64,000 nucleotides of DNA from JAFGSI01 sp041287425 (GCA_041287425.1 JBEULG010000036.1:1-64000); one strand, 5' to 3'. Positions 53,490 to 62,019 are shown, counted from the first letter of the stretch. A program made the numbers and translations. Notes: a model not told the origin generated them from the sequence alone.

Positions 53490-54593
53490 ATGGTTTACGC
53501 ACATATTACCGGCTGGGGCTGTGCCGTGCCGGAGAAAATCCTGACCAACGCCGACCTGGAGAAAATGGTGGATACCAGCGATGCCTGGATTGTCGAACGC
53601 TCCGGCATTCGCGAGCGGCACATCGCCGGGGAGGGCGAAAGTTCGGCCACCCTGGGGGTGCGGGCGGCCTGGCGGGCGCTGGAAGTCGCCGGGGTGCGGC
53701 CGGCCGAGATTGACCTCATCATCTGCGCCACCTCCTCGCCCGAACATATCTTCCCGGCGACCGCTTGCATCATTCAAGACAAACTGGGCGCTGCCCGGGC
53801 GGGAGCGTTCGACCTCTCGGCGGCCTGCTCCGGGTTCATCTATGCCCTCCAAATGGCTGCCCAGGCCATCCGCAGCGGGGCGCTGAAGACGGTCCTGGTC
53901 GTCGGCGCCGAGACGCTCTCGCGCCTGACCAACTGGTCTGACCGCAACACCTGTATCCTGTTCGGCGATGGGGCGGGGGCGTTCGTCCTGCAGGCCAGCC
54001 GTCAGCCGGGCGGGGTCCTCTCGGCGGTGCTGCGCGCCGACGGTTCCGGTGCGGACCTGCTGGCGGTGCCGGCCGGCGGTTCACGCCATCCTGCTACCCA
54101 CGAGACGGTCGAGGCCGGCCTGCACTACATTCACATGGACGGCCGCGAAGTCTTTCGCTTCGCCACCCGCGTGATGGGCAACGCCACCCAGCAGGCGGTG
54201 ACGGCTGCCGGTCTCGATCTGGCCGATGTGCGCTGGATTGTGCCGCATCAGGCCAATATCCGCATCATCGAGGCGGCGGCGCGCTTCCTGAAACTGCCCC
54301 TCGACCGCTTCATCGTCAACCTGGAACGATACGGCAACACCTCCACTGCATCCATTCCGCTGGCGGTGTGCGAGGCGGTGGCCGATGGGCGCATCCAGCC
54401 GGGAGACCGCCTCGTCCTGGTCGGCTTCGGGGCCGGTCTGACCTGGGGCGCGCTGGTCGCCGAGTGGAGCGGTCCGCTCGCGGCCGAGCGCCGTCTGCGG
54501 CCGGGCATGTACCGTCTGTGGGCCGGAGTGCGCTCCTTCCTGCGCCGCCTGCTGCGCTTCTTCGAGAGCCTGCTGTGGGGACGCAAGGCTTAA
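53490..54593 (+). CDS. fabH: Beta-ketoacyl-ACP synthase III with basic C-terminal tail
   Basis: A 367-residue KAS III, which starts fatty acid synthesis from an acyl-CoA and malonyl-ACP. Catalytic Cys113 is in DLSAACSGFIYAL; His and Asn are in VPHQANIRIIEAA and YGNTSTASIPLA, completing the Cys-His-Asn triad. GWGCAVPEKILTNADLE is the typical N-terminus. It is about 35 residues longer than the usual FabH: the tail (RLWAGVRSFLRRLLRFFESLLWGRKA) is basic and amphipathic and could bind membrane. GGAGG lies 6 bases before the start. It follows fabF by 8 bases. Confidence 0.94.
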   Translation: MVYAHITGWGCAVPEKILTNADLEKMVDTSDAWIVERSGIRERHIAGEGESSATLGVRAAWRALEVAGVRPAEIDLIICATSSPEHIFPATACIIQDKLGAARAGAFDLSAACSGFIYALQMAAQAIRSGALKTVLVVGAETLSRLTNWSDRNTCILFGDGAGAFVLQASRQPGGVLSAVLRADGSGADLLAVPAGGSRHPATHETVEAGLHYIHMDGREVFRFATRVMGNATQQAVTAAGLDLADVRWIVPHQANIRIIEAAARFLKLPLDRFIVNLERYGNTSTASIPLAVCEAVADGRIQPGDRLVLVGFGAGLTWGALVAEWSGPLAAERRLRPGMYRLWAGVRSFLRRLLRFFESLLWGRKA

Positions 54594-54652
54594 GGATGGT
54601 CAAAACCCCCGGATTGTGGTAAAGTAACCTCAGCACATCCGAGGAGGTTGTC

Positions 54653-54844
54653 ATGTTCAGGCAATTTGGCTTACCGGAACTGCTAATCGTCCTGGCGATC
54701 ATCCTCTTGATCTTTGGCGTCGGCCGCATCTCGAAGATCGCTGGCGAACTGGGCAAAGGTATCCGCGCCTTCAAGAAGGGCTTGGCGGGGGGAGAGGAGG
54801 ATGAAACCAAAGAGACGCCCGAACCGGGACAAGATGAGAAATGA
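54653..54844 (+). CDS. tatA: Sec-independent translocase subunit TatA/TatE
   Basis: A 63-residue protein with the TatA plan: a short N-terminal stretch, one membrane helix (PELLIVLAIILLIFGVGRI, about 8-26), the hinge glycine and an amphipathic helix (ISKIAGELGKGIRAFKKGL), then an acidic tail. TatA polymers help move folded twin-arginine proteins across the membrane. No tatC is in the window. GAGGAGG precedes the start by 5 bases. It overlaps the next gene by 11 bases. Confidence 0.93.
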   Translation: MFRQFGLPELLIVLAIILLIFGVGRISKIAGELGKGIRAFKKGLAGGEEDETKETPEPGQDEK

Positions 54845-55697
54845 ATTCCCCTCCAGGGAGGCGGTTTTTTCGAGAGACCGTCTCCCTGGAATCCACGTCC
54901 TCGACCCTCATCCAGACGGCTCTCCGGCCGTCCTTTTGTTGCACGGCCTGGGTGCGACCGGCGCCTCCTGGGGCCTCCAGTTGCCCGCTCTGAGCGAGGC
55001 GGGATTCCGCCCGCTGGCCCCAGACCTGCCCGGCTTTGGTGCTTCGCCCTATGACGGGCGGGGTTGGACCATCCCGCGCGTCGCGGCGCAGATGGCGGCC
55101 CTGCTCGAAGAACGGCAGACCGGCCCGGCGCACGTCGTCGGCATCTCGATGGGTGGCGTCATCGCCCAGCGCTTTGCTTTCGATTTTCCTGCCCTGACCC
55201 GCCGCCTGGTGCTGGTCAACACTTTTGCCGCCCTGCGCCCGACCCACTGGCGGGGCTGGTTGTATTTCCTGCAGCGCTTTGTGGTCGTGAACACGCTGGG
55301 GCTGGAAACGCAGGCCAGGTTCGTGGCACGGCGCATTTTTCCCGATCCGCACCAGGAATCTTTACGCGAGGTGCTGGTGGAATCCATCGCCTCAGCCGAC
55401 CGCCGCGCTTACCGCCGCGCCATGCTCGCCCTGGGACTCTTCGATTCGCGCCCCTGGCTGGGCCGCATTCAGGCGCCGACGCTGGTGGTCACCGGCGAAC
55501 GCGACTCGACCGTCGAACCGCTTCGGCAGCGGCTGCTGGCAGACGGCATCCCCGGCGCGCGCCAGGTCGTCGTCGCCGGCGCCGGCCATGCCCTCAGCGT
55601 CGAGCGGGCCGATGAATTCAACCGGATTTTGCTTGATTTCCTGTTTTTGCCCCAGATGAGCGCAGATGATCACGGATTTTTGGATTCTAATCCGTGA
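54834..55697 (+). CDS. Alpha/beta hydrolase
   Basis: A 287-residue alpha/beta-hydrolase: the oxyanion segment LLHGLGATGASWGLQ (about 35-49), LAPDLPGFGASPYDGRG, the nucleophile elbow GISMGGV with Ser near residue 104, Asp in VVTGERDSTVE and His in VAGAGHALSVE, so the triad is complete. It resembles esterase or proline iminopeptidase-type members; the substrate is unknown. The start is uncertain: ATG 54834 is used, with ATG 54801 as an alternative. A stem-loop (54852-54890) lies within the first codons. Confidence 0.8.
   Translation: MRNEFPSREAVFSRDRLPGIHVLDPHPDGSPAVLLLHGLGATGASWGLQLPALSEAGFRPLAPDLPGFGASPYDGRGWTIPRVAAQMAALLEERQTGPAHVVGISMGGVIAQRFAFDFPALTRRLVLVNTFAALRPTHWRGWLYFLQRFVVVNTLGLETQARFVARRIFPDPHQESLREVLVESIASADRRAYRRAMLALGLFDSRPWLGRIQAPTLVVTGERDSTVEPLRQRLLADGIPGARQVVVAGAGHALSVERADEFNRILLDFLFLPQMSADDHGFLDSNP
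54852..54890. repeat. Stem-loop at the start of the hydrolase gene
   Basis: Arms TCCAGGGAGGCGGT (54852-54865) and ACCGTCTCCCTGGA (54877-54890) pair over 14 positions with one G-T pair. The loop contains TTTTTTCGAGAG, like the CTTTCGAGAGAC loop of the 11763 element. It may end tatA transcripts or reduce translation of the hydrolase. Confidence 0.5.
55670..55697 (+). terminator. Stem-loop overlapping the hydrolase stop
   Basis: Arms TCACGGATT (55670-55678) and AATCCGTGA (55689-55697) pair over nine positions, and the last three bases are the TGA stop. A terminator role is possible but there is no T tract. Confidence 0.4.
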
Positions 55698-55733
55698 AAT
55701 CTGTGGCCGATTTACTCAACCTGGTCACCGACT

Positions 55734-56186
55734 CTATTCTTCGTCGAAGTGTAATAGTTCGAGAATCGTCCCCAGTTGGGCGCTGGCATCGAGGTAGGCA
55801 TACTGTCCGCCGTCCCAACCGCCGGCCTGGACGACTTCGAGGCCGCGTCCCTGCAGGAAGGCGAGCGCTTCTCCCATCTCGTTTACCTTGAAGGCGATGT
55901 GATGAATCCCTTCGCCTTTGGCGCGCAGGAACTCTTCCCAGGTGCTTGGCCCGCCGACCGGCTCGATGAGTTCCATTTGCACGCTCCCCAGGTCGAAAAA
56001 GGCGGCTTTCCCCTTCGCCTGGGACGGCTGGCCGCGGTAGATGGTGTTGGCGAACGAGTCGTGGGCGATTTCGACCACTTCGGGCAGCGGAATGCCGAAC
56101 ACCTCGGCGTACTGACGGGCGGCCCGGGCTACGTCACGGACGACAATGCCAATCTGTACAACGGCCCGATTCTCCAATTTGTCCAT
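55734..56186 (-). CDS. VOC-family (glyoxalase-like) protein
   Basis: A 150-residue protein with two VOC half-modules: VVQIGIVVRDVARAARQYAEVFGIPLPEVV at the N-terminus and GEGIHHIAFKVNEMGEALAFLQGRGLEVVQ in the middle. His and Glu residues in GIHHIAF and TILELLHF are the expected metal ligands. Length and order recall methylmalonyl-CoA epimerase and similar enzymes, but the substrate is unclear. It follows scpA by 15 bases on the same strand and is probably in one operon with it. Confidence 0.83.
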   Translation of the reverse strand: MDKLENRAVVQIGIVVRDVARAARQYAEVFGIPLPEVVEIAHDSFANTIYRGQPSQAKGKAAFFDLGSVQMELIEPVGGPSTWEEFLRAKGEGIHHIAFKVNEMGEALAFLQGRGLEVVQAGGWDGGQYAYLDASAQLGTILELLHFDEE

Positions 56187-56201
56187 TTTTCCTCCTCGGC
56201 C

Positions 56202-56966
56202 TCATTCGAACTCGATTTCCAGTTCTTCGTCGTCTTTCCAATCTTCCACCTTCTGGATTTCGATTTCGCGGAACAGGCCTTCCTGATAAGCGGCCACGCG
56301 GTAACGCTTGACCAGTTCGAGCAGGGCCAGGAAGGTGACGACCACTTCGAGCCGCGACGGCTTTTCGCCCAGCAAGCCGCGAAAGGTGGCGCGGCCCTCT
56401 TTTTGCAGCGCGGCGGCAATCCAGGCAATCTTTTCGCGGATGGTGATGCGCGGCGCCGAGATGACCGTCCCCAGGGCTTGCTTTTCCTGTTCCTCGGCCA
56501 AGACAGCCTGAGCCGCGGCCAACAGGTCGGAGAGGCTGACATCCGAAAGGTCCAAGCGGCCTTCCACTTTGGGCGGCGGCGCGACCCGCAGGTAACTCCG
56601 CAGGTGTTGGTTTTCGCGTTCCTCCAGCCAGGCAGCCAATTCCTTGAAGCGTTTGTAGATGCGCAGTTGCCGGGCCAGCGACTCGCCCACATCCTCCTCG
56701 CCCGCCTCGCGCCCCGGCGGGCGCGGTAGCAAGGCCTCCGATTTGATTTGCAGCAATTTGGCCGCCACTACCAGAAAGGCCGAAATCTCATCCGCCGGCA
56801 CCTGCATCTGGTGGATGTATTCCAGATACTGATCGGTGACCGCCGCCAGGGCTACGGCGGTGATATCCAGTTCGGCGCGTTCGATCAACTGCAAGAGAAG
56901 GTCGAGCGGCCCCTCGTAGACCGGAATGCTGACGGTGTAAGCGCGGTTGAGTCGTTCCGCTTCCAT
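56202..56966 (-). CDS. scpA: Segregation and condensation protein A
   Basis: A 254-residue ScpA (kleisin): the N-terminal SMC-binding domain starts YTVSIPVYEGPLDLLLQLIERAELDITAVALAAVTDQYLEYI, followed by SAFLVVAAKLLQIKSEALLP, a charged linker, and the C-terminal winged-helix part (LEVVVTFLALLELVKRYRVAAYQ). It closes the SMC ring in chromosome condensation. The usual neighbour scpB is not adjacent. The gene lies 30 bases from the divergent threonine-synthase-like gene and its -10 box is part of the shared palindrome there. With only about 9 bases between -10 and ATG, its mRNA should be nearly leaderless. Confidence 0.93.
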   Translation of the reverse strand: MEAERLNRAYTVSIPVYEGPLDLLLQLIERAELDITAVALAAVTDQYLEYIHQMQVPADEISAFLVVAAKLLQIKSEALLPRPPGREAGEEDVGESLARQLRIYKRFKELAAWLEERENQHLRSYLRVAPPPKVEGRLDLSDVSLSDLLAAAQAVLAEEQEKQALGTVISAPRITIREKIAWIAAALQKEGRATFRGLLGEKPSRLEVVVTFLALLELVKRYRVAAYQEGLFREIEIQKVEDWKDDEELEIEFE

Positions 56967-56975
56967 GGCGGGGAG

Positions 56976-56990
56976 ATTATAACTTATAAT
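56976..56990. promoter_or_regulatory. Palindromic shared -10 region for scpA and the threonine-synthase-like gene
   Basis: ATTATAACTTATAAT is a perfect odd palindrome: TATAAT reads rightward at 56985-56990 and leftward at 56981-56976. The rightward ATG begins 6 bases later (56997) and the leftward ATG about 9 bases later (56966). It therefore looks like a symmetric bidirectional promoter producing leaderless or near-leaderless mRNAs both ways. Confidence 0.6.
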
Positions 56991-56996
56991 TCATCC

Positions 56997-58103
56997 ATGT
57001 CGTCCGTTTTTCCCGCCTGCCAGGCGTGCCGTCAGCCCTATCCCTCGACAGGATTCCCCTTCCGCTGCCCGGCCTGCGGCAGCCTGTTCGACTACCTCGT
57101 CCCCTGGACGTTCGACCTGGCGGCGGTCGAAAGCGCCCAGCCGGGCATCTTCCGTTACCGGCACACTTTCGGCCTGCCGCCCGAGGCTCAACCGGTCTCC
57201 CTCGGCGAGGGCGGGACGCCGCTCGTTTGGGGGCGGGCCTTTGGGCGTCAGGTGGCGTTCAAGTGCGAATTTCTCAATCCGACGGGCTCGTTCAAGGACC
57301 GCGGTTCGGCGCTGATGGTCACCTGGCTGAAATGGCGCGGCCAGGCGGAGGCGGTCGAGGACTCGTCAGGGAACGCCGGGGCTTCGTTTGCCGCCTACGC
57401 CGCTCGCGCCGGTCTCCGCGCCCGCGTTTTCGTCCCCGCCTCGGCCTCCGGCCCCAAGCGGGCGCACATCCTGGCCTGCGGCGCCGACCTCGTGCCGGTG
57501 GCCGGTTCGCGCTCCGACGTAACCGAGGCCGTTTTGCGGGAGGCGGAGCGGGGCGTGGCCTATGCCAGTCACGCCGCCCTGCCGTTCAATCTTCCCGGCT
57601 ATGCGACGGCCGCCTACGAAATCTTCGAGCAATTGGGCGGCGAGATGCCGGGGGCGGTGATTGTGCCGGCGGGGCAGGGAGGGCTTCTCGTGGGTCTGAG
57701 CCGCGGCTTCGAAGCATTGCGTGTAGCCAAAATAAACAGAAACGAGCAGAAATTTCCCAAGATGGTTGCTGTGCAAGCGCGGGCTTGCGCACCGTTATGG
57801 TCGGCCTTTGTGGGCGAGAGAGATGCCATTGCGGTGGAAAAGCCGACCCTGGCCGAGGGCGTGCGCGTCCGCCGGCCGTTGCGCCTCGAGGCGGTGTTGA
57901 GCGCCGTGACGGCCAGCGGCGGGATGGTTGTCGCGGTCGAGGAACGGGCCATCTTGCCGGGGCGGGACGCCCTGGCGCGGCTGGGATTCTACGTCGAGCC
58001 GACCTCTGCTCTCGTCTGGTCGGCGCTGGAGCAGGCGCTGGCCGTTCTCCCCGACCCGCTGGTTGTGATCTTGACAGGTTCGGGGTACAAGTACGCCCCC
58101 TGA
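56997..58103 (+). CDS. Threonine synthase-like PLP enzyme with zinc ribbon
   Basis: A 368-residue PLP-dependent enzyme of fold type II. Residues 8-28 hold two CxxC pairs (CQACRQPYPSTGFPFRCPAC), a small zinc ribbon common in this subgroup. The PLP Lys is in NPTGSFKDRGSALM; SSGNAGASFAAYAARAGL is the substrate loop and VPAGQGG the phosphate-binding Gly-rich loop, with GSGYK near the C-terminus. Threonine synthase makes threonine from O-phosphohomoserine; relatives with other activities exist, so thrC is likely but not certain. The start is dictated by the -10 box 6 bases upstream. Confidence 0.82.
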   Translation: MSSVFPACQACRQPYPSTGFPFRCPACGSLFDYLVPWTFDLAAVESAQPGIFRYRHTFGLPPEAQPVSLGEGGTPLVWGRAFGRQVAFKCEFLNPTGSFKDRGSALMVTWLKWRGQAEAVEDSSGNAGASFAAYAARAGLRARVFVPASASGPKRAHILACGADLVPVAGSRSDVTEAVLREAERGVAYASHAALPFNLPGYATAAYEIFEQLGGEMPGAVIVPAGQGGLLVGLSRGFEALRVAKINRNEQKFPKMVAVQARACAPLWSAFVGERDAIAVEKPTLAEGVRVRRPLRLEAVLSAVTASGGMVVAVEERAILPGRDALARLGFYVEPTSALVWSALEQALAVLPDPLVVILTGSGYKYAP

Positions 58104-58182
58104 AGTTGGCGAGCCTTGCTCTTCCCCGCCGTCCGCTCTGCGTTTATACTGGCGGCATTCTGCTTGTGGAGACGTTCTTTTT

Positions 58183-59880
58183 ATGACCCACCGCACCCGC
58201 TGGATCGTTTCTCCGCCCATCACCCCTCAGGCTGACCGGGCGCTGTCTGAATTTCCTCCCATCCTGCGCCAGATTCTTTTCAACCGCGGCTATGCCGACC
58301 CCGCCGAGGCGCGCGCCTTCTTGCAGGCCAAGACGGTCTTCGACACCTCCCCCTTTCGCATGAAGGATATGGAACGGGTTGTAGCCCGGCTGCGGCGCGC
58401 CCTGGCGGCGGCAGAACCGATTGCCATTTACGGCGATTACGATGTGGACGGCGTCACGGCCACGGCCCTGCTCGTCCAAACCTTGCAGGCGCTGGGCGGC
58501 CGGGTGCGCCCCTACATTCCCAACCGCTTCGACGAAGGCTACGGGCTGAACGTCGAAGCCCTCGAGGCGCTGGCTGCCGAGGGGGTGAAAGTGGTCGTCA
58601 GCGTGGATTGCGGCATCCGCTCACCGCTCGAGGCGGAGCGCGCCCGCGCCCTCGGCCTGGATCTGATTGTCACCGACCATCACCACCCCGCCGAGGAGTT
58701 GCCTCCCGCTTATGCCATCATCAACCCCAAACAGCCGGGTGATGACTATCCCGATAAAGACCTGGCCGGGGTGGGCGTTGCCTATAAGATCTCCCAGGCG
58801 CTGTGGGATGGCGCTTCCGAGTCCGATTGGCTGGTTTCGCTTCTCGATTTGGTGGCGCTGGGGACGGTGGCCGACCTGGCCCCGCTGACGGGCGAGAACC
58901 GCGCCCTGGTGCGCCGCGGCCTGGATCAAATGCGGGCGACCCGCCGCCAGGGATTGTTTTCGCTGGCCAATGTGGCCGGGGTATCCCTGAATGCAGTCAA
59001 TGCCACGCATATCGGTTTCATGCTCGGCCCGCGCCTCAACGCGGCCGGCCGGCTCGAGTCGGCGCTGGCGGCTTATGAATTGCTGACCACCGACCAGGTC
59101 AACCGGGCCGGGGAACTGGCCGTCAAACTCGACCAGCAGAACCGCGAGCGTCAGGCTCTGACGCGCCGAATCCAGGCCGAGGCCGAGGCCTTGGCGTTGG
59201 CCGAGGACCCGCAAGCGCCTCTGCTGTTTGCCGTCCATTCGGAATTCAATCCGGGGGTGGTGGGCCTGGCGGCGGCCCGCCTGGTGGAGACCCATTACCG
59301 GCCGGCGGTAGTCGGCCAAGTGGGGGAGGAAGTCACCCGCTGCTCCTGCCGCTCGATTCCGGAGTTTCACATCACCGAAGCGCTGGATGCGTGCCGCGAC
59401 TTATTGGTGCGACATGGCGGACATGCCGCCGCGGCCGGTTTCACCGTCCGCAACGAAAATCTCAGTGAGTTGAAGGCTCGGCTCAAGGCGTTGGCAGCCG
59501 AGCGCCTGGCGGGCATGGATTTGCGCCCGACGCTGGCAGCCGATGTCGAGGTCCCGCTCGCCGATTTGCGCCCCGAACTGCTCAAATATCTCAACTGGTT
59601 GCAGCCGACCGGTTACGGCAACCCGGAAGCGGTCTTCGTCACCCGCGGGGTGCGCCTGCAAAGCAGCCGCCTGGTCGGCGCTGACGGCCAACACCTGAAA
59701 CTGACCGTCAGCGATGGCCGTCTGACCTTCGACGCCATCGGCTTTCGCCTGGGACATTTACAGCCTGGGCTTCCGGCGCGCCTCGATTTGTTGTACACCT
59801 TCGAGATGAACGAGTACAACGGGCGCGCCAGCCTGCAACTCAATCTCAAAGACGTCAAGCCGGCCGGCGAAGCCGATTGA
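58183..59880 (+). CDS. recJ: Single-stranded-DNA exonuclease RecJ
   Basis: A 565-residue DHH-family 5'-3' exonuclease acting in recombination and mismatch repair. Motifs: IAIYGDYDVDGVTATALL (motif I), VVVSVDCGI (motif II), LIVTDHHHPAEELPPAYAIINPKQ (DHH), LVALGTVADLAPL and IGFMLGPRLNAAGRL, then the DHHA1 domain with CRSIPEFHITEALDACRDLLVRHGGHAAAAGF. All acidic and His ligands are present. Length is normal. A TATACT at 58145-58150 may be its -10 box. A strong terminator follows. Confidence 0.95.
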   Translation: MTHRTRWIVSPPITPQADRALSEFPPILRQILFNRGYADPAEARAFLQAKTVFDTSPFRMKDMERVVARLRRALAAAEPIAIYGDYDVDGVTATALLVQTLQALGGRVRPYIPNRFDEGYGLNVEALEALAAEGVKVVVSVDCGIRSPLEAERARALGLDLIVTDHHHPAEELPPAYAIINPKQPGDDYPDKDLAGVGVAYKISQALWDGASESDWLVSLLDLVALGTVADLAPLTGENRALVRRGLDQMRATRRQGLFSLANVAGVSLNAVNATHIGFMLGPRLNAAGRLESALAAYELLTTDQVNRAGELAVKLDQQNRERQALTRRIQAEAEALALAEDPQAPLLFAVHSEFNPGVVGLAAARLVETHYRPAVVGQVGEEVTRCSCRSIPEFHITEALDACRDLLVRHGGHAAAAGFTVRNENLSELKARLKALAAERLAGMDLRPTLAADVEVPLADLRPELLKYLNWLQPTGYGNPEAVFVTRGVRLQSSRLVGADGQHLKLTVSDGRLTFDAIGFRLGHLQPGLPARLDLLYTFEMNEYNGRASLQLNLKDVKPAGEAD

Positions 59881-59894
59881 GGCCAGAGAAGCCG

Positions 59895-59924
59895 ACGGGC
59901 AGGCGCCAGGCCTGCCCGTTTTTT
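59895..59924 (+). terminator. Rho-independent terminator of recJ
   Basis: Stem ACGGGCAGGC (59895-59904) and GCCTGCCCGT (59910-59919) with a five-base loop, followed by TTTTTT. It reaches exactly to the stop codon of the convergent GT2 gene. Confidence 0.92.
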
Positions 59925-60607
59925 CAATCCACGAAGCGGTATTTGAGCAACGTCCACACCGCGATGAAGGCGTCCTTCATCCTGATTTTTTTGCCCTCCG
60001 AGTAGTCGCGCGGGTGGAAGGAGATGGGCACCTCATAGACGCGCCATTTGCGCTTCAGCACTTTGGCGGTGAATTCGGGTTCGAAATCGAAGCGTCTGGC
60101 GCGGAGAGGCATCTCGGCCACCACCTCGCGCCGGAAGACCTTGTAGCCGGTTTCCATGTCGGTCAGGATGTTGTTATAGAGGATGTTGGTCAGCAGGGTG
60201 AGCAATTTGTTGGCGACCATGTTCCAGAACAAGATGGCGCGATGCGGGGCGCCCAGGAAGCGCGAACCGTAGACGACGTCGGCCAGGCCGTCGGCGATGG
60301 GCTGGAGCAGGCGAGGATACTCGTGCGGGTCGTACTCCAGGTCGGCATCCTGGATGAGTATGACCTCGCCGCTGGCGGCCGTGATGCCGGTGCGGACAGC
60401 CGCGCCCTTGCCCTGATTCTTCTCGTGAAGCAGCACGCGCAGGTCGTCGCCCTTGTCCAGCGCGGCGAGCCGCTCGCGGCTCCCGTCGGTCGAGCCGTCG
60501 TCGACGACGATGATCTCCTCGGCCAGGTGGGTAGAGCGCACGCGCCGGATGATTTCTTCGATGCTTTTCACTTCGTTATAAACTGGAATGATGACGGACA
60601 GTTTCAT
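59924..60607 (-). CDS. Family 2 glycosyltransferase (polyprenyl-phosphate type)
   Basis: A 227-residue soluble GT-A enzyme: KLSVIIPVYNEVKSIEEII at the start, EIIVVDDGSTDGSRE, the metal-binding VILIQDADLEYDPHEYP, and GYKVFRREVVAEMPLRARRFDFEPEFTAKVLKRKWRVYEVPISFHPR. This matches DPM1-like transferases that load a sugar on polyprenyl phosphate for later protein or lipid glycosylation. There is no membrane helix, as in the short DPM1 type. The ATG at 60607 lies 6 bases after a minus-strand TATAAT (60619-60614), so a leaderless mRNA is expected and the longer upstream frame is rejected. Confidence 0.9.
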   Translation of the reverse strand: MKLSVIIPVYNEVKSIEEIIRRVRSTHLAEEIIVVDDGSTDGSRERLAALDKGDDLRVLLHEKNQGKGAAVRTGITAASGEVILIQDADLEYDPHEYPRLLQPIADGLADVVYGSRFLGAPHRAILFWNMVANKLLTLLTNILYNNILTDMETGYKVFRREVVAEMPLRARRFDFEPEFTAKVLKRKWRVYEVPISFHPRDYSEGKKIRMKDAFIAVWTLLKYRFVD

Positions 60608-60613
60608 GAGATG

Positions 60614-60619
60614 ATTATA
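60614..60619 (-). promoter_or_regulatory. -10 box of the GT2 gene (leaderless type)
   Basis: TATAAT on the minus strand (60619 to 60614) with six bases between it and ATG 60607. No good -35 is visible at 17 bases. Confidence 0.55.
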
Positions 60620-60654
60620 AACGAAATCCGTCTGTGAGAAAAAAGCCGCCGTGC

Positions 60655-60660
60655 TATAAT
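60655..60660 (+). promoter_or_regulatory. -10 box of the AAA+ ATPase gene
   Basis: A perfect TATAAT 28 bases before the start; AGGAGG at 60678-60683 is the ribosome binding site. It lies 35 bases from the opposing GT2 -10 box. Confidence 0.55.
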
Positions 60661-60688
60661 TCGAATATCGCTGAATCAGGAGGCCGCA

Positions 60689-62017
60689 ATGAGTGCCGTT
60701 CCCAGACCTGAAGGACAAGCCCAGAATACGCCCTGGTATCCGCCGCCCATTACCCGCCTGGAGGACACGGGCCTGTCGCCGCTCTGGCTGCAAGACCTGG
60801 CGCTGAAGATTTTATATTTCCAGGGATACCTTTCGGGGTTCAAGATTGCCGAGGAAATGGCGCTGCCCTTTGCCGGAATCACCGACCAGATTCTAGAATC
60901 GCTCAAGCGCGAGAAACTGGTGGAGGTCAAATCGGCGGCCGGCGGCCTGGGCGAGGGATCGTACCAGTACGCCATTTCGGGGGCGGGGATGGTGCGGGCG
61001 CGCGAGGCCCTCGAGCGCAGTCAATATGCAGGGCCGGCGCCGGTGCCGCTGGAAGTCTACAACGAGGCAATTCGCCGCCAGAAATCCGGCCGCCTGACGG
61101 TCACCAGCCGGACGATGCGCCAGATTCTCTCTCACCTGGTCCTTTCGGAGAACACTTTTCAGCGCCTGGGCCCGGCGCTCAATTCGGGCACTTCGATTTT
61201 CCTCTATGGCCCGCCCGGCAACGGCAAGACCAGCGTGGCCAAGGCCTTTGGTAACCTGGCCTTGAGTCAAATCATGTACATCCCGGCGGCGCTGTATATT
61301 GATGGGCAGGTGGTCAAACTGTACGACTCGGTCAACCATCAGTTGGCCAAGGAGGAAGACGCGACGCCGACCGGCACCGGTTCGCTGCGTACCAGCAGCC
61401 GGCGTGACCCGCGCTGGGTCAAGATTCGCCGGCCGTTCATCATGACCGGCGGTGAACTGACCCTGAGCGGCCTGGACCTGGTCTTCGACGATACCCACAA
61501 GTTCTACGAAGCGCCTTTCCAGGTGAAGGCCAACGGCGGCATTTTGCTCATCGACGATTTTGGCCGCCAGCAGGTGCGGCCGCGCGATTTGCTCAACCGC
61601 TGGATTGTCCCCCTCGAGAACCGGGTTGATTATCTGACCCTGCACACCGGGCGCAAGGTGGAAGTGCCCTTCGACGTGCTGGTGGTCTTCTCCACCAACC
61701 TGCCGCCGCGCGACCTGGTGGACGAGGCTTTTCTGCGCCGTCTGCGCCACAAAATCGAAATCGGCGACCCGACCTTCGAGGAATACCGCGAAATCTTCCG
61801 GCGCGTTGCCCAGCAAAAAGGGATTCAGTACAACGACCAGGCCCTGGCTTATCTCATTCAAGAATATTACATCAAGCGCAACCGCAAGGTGCGCGCCTCG
61901 CACCCGCGCGACCTGTGCGACCAGATTCTCGACATCTCGCGCTATCTGACCGTCGAACCGGTGATGAGCAAGGAGATGATCGACCGCGCCGCCGGTGCTT
62001 ATTTCGTGGAGTTGTAA
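60689..62017 (+). CDS. AAA+ ATPase with N-terminal winged-helix-like region
   Basis: A 442-residue cytoplasmic ATPase. Residues about 25-105 form a winged-helix-like stretch (LWLQDLALKILYFQGYLSGFKIAEEMALPFAGITDQILESLKREKLVEVKS), then the AAA domain with Walker A GPPGNGKT (174-181), Walker B GGILLIDDFG, sensor VVFSTNLPPRDLVDEAFLRRLRHKIEIG and arginine-finger region. Similar proteins are widespread in cyanobacteria, Chloroflexota and Proteobacteria; to my knowledge no firm role is assigned. It is followed 2 bases later by the glycerophosphodiesterase gene, hinting at one transcript. Confidence 0.8.
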   Translation: MSAVPRPEGQAQNTPWYPPPITRLEDTGLSPLWLQDLALKILYFQGYLSGFKIAEEMALPFAGITDQILESLKREKLVEVKSAAGGLGEGSYQYAISGAGMVRAREALERSQYAGPAPVPLEVYNEAIRRQKSGRLTVTSRTMRQILSHLVLSENTFQRLGPALNSGTSIFLYGPPGNGKTSVAKAFGNLALSQIMYIPAALYIDGQVVKLYDSVNHQLAKEEDATPTGTGSLRTSSRRDPRWVKIRRPFIMTGGELTLSGLDLVFDDTHKFYEAPFQVKANGGILLIDDFGRQQVRPRDLLNRWIVPLENRVDYLTLHTGRKVEVPFDVLVVFSTNLPPRDLVDEAFLRRLRHKIEIGDPTFEEYREIFRRVAQQKGIQYNDQALAYLIQEYYIKRNRKVRASHPRDLCDQILDISRYLTVEPVMSKEMIDRAAGAYFVEL

Positions 62018-62019
62018 CC

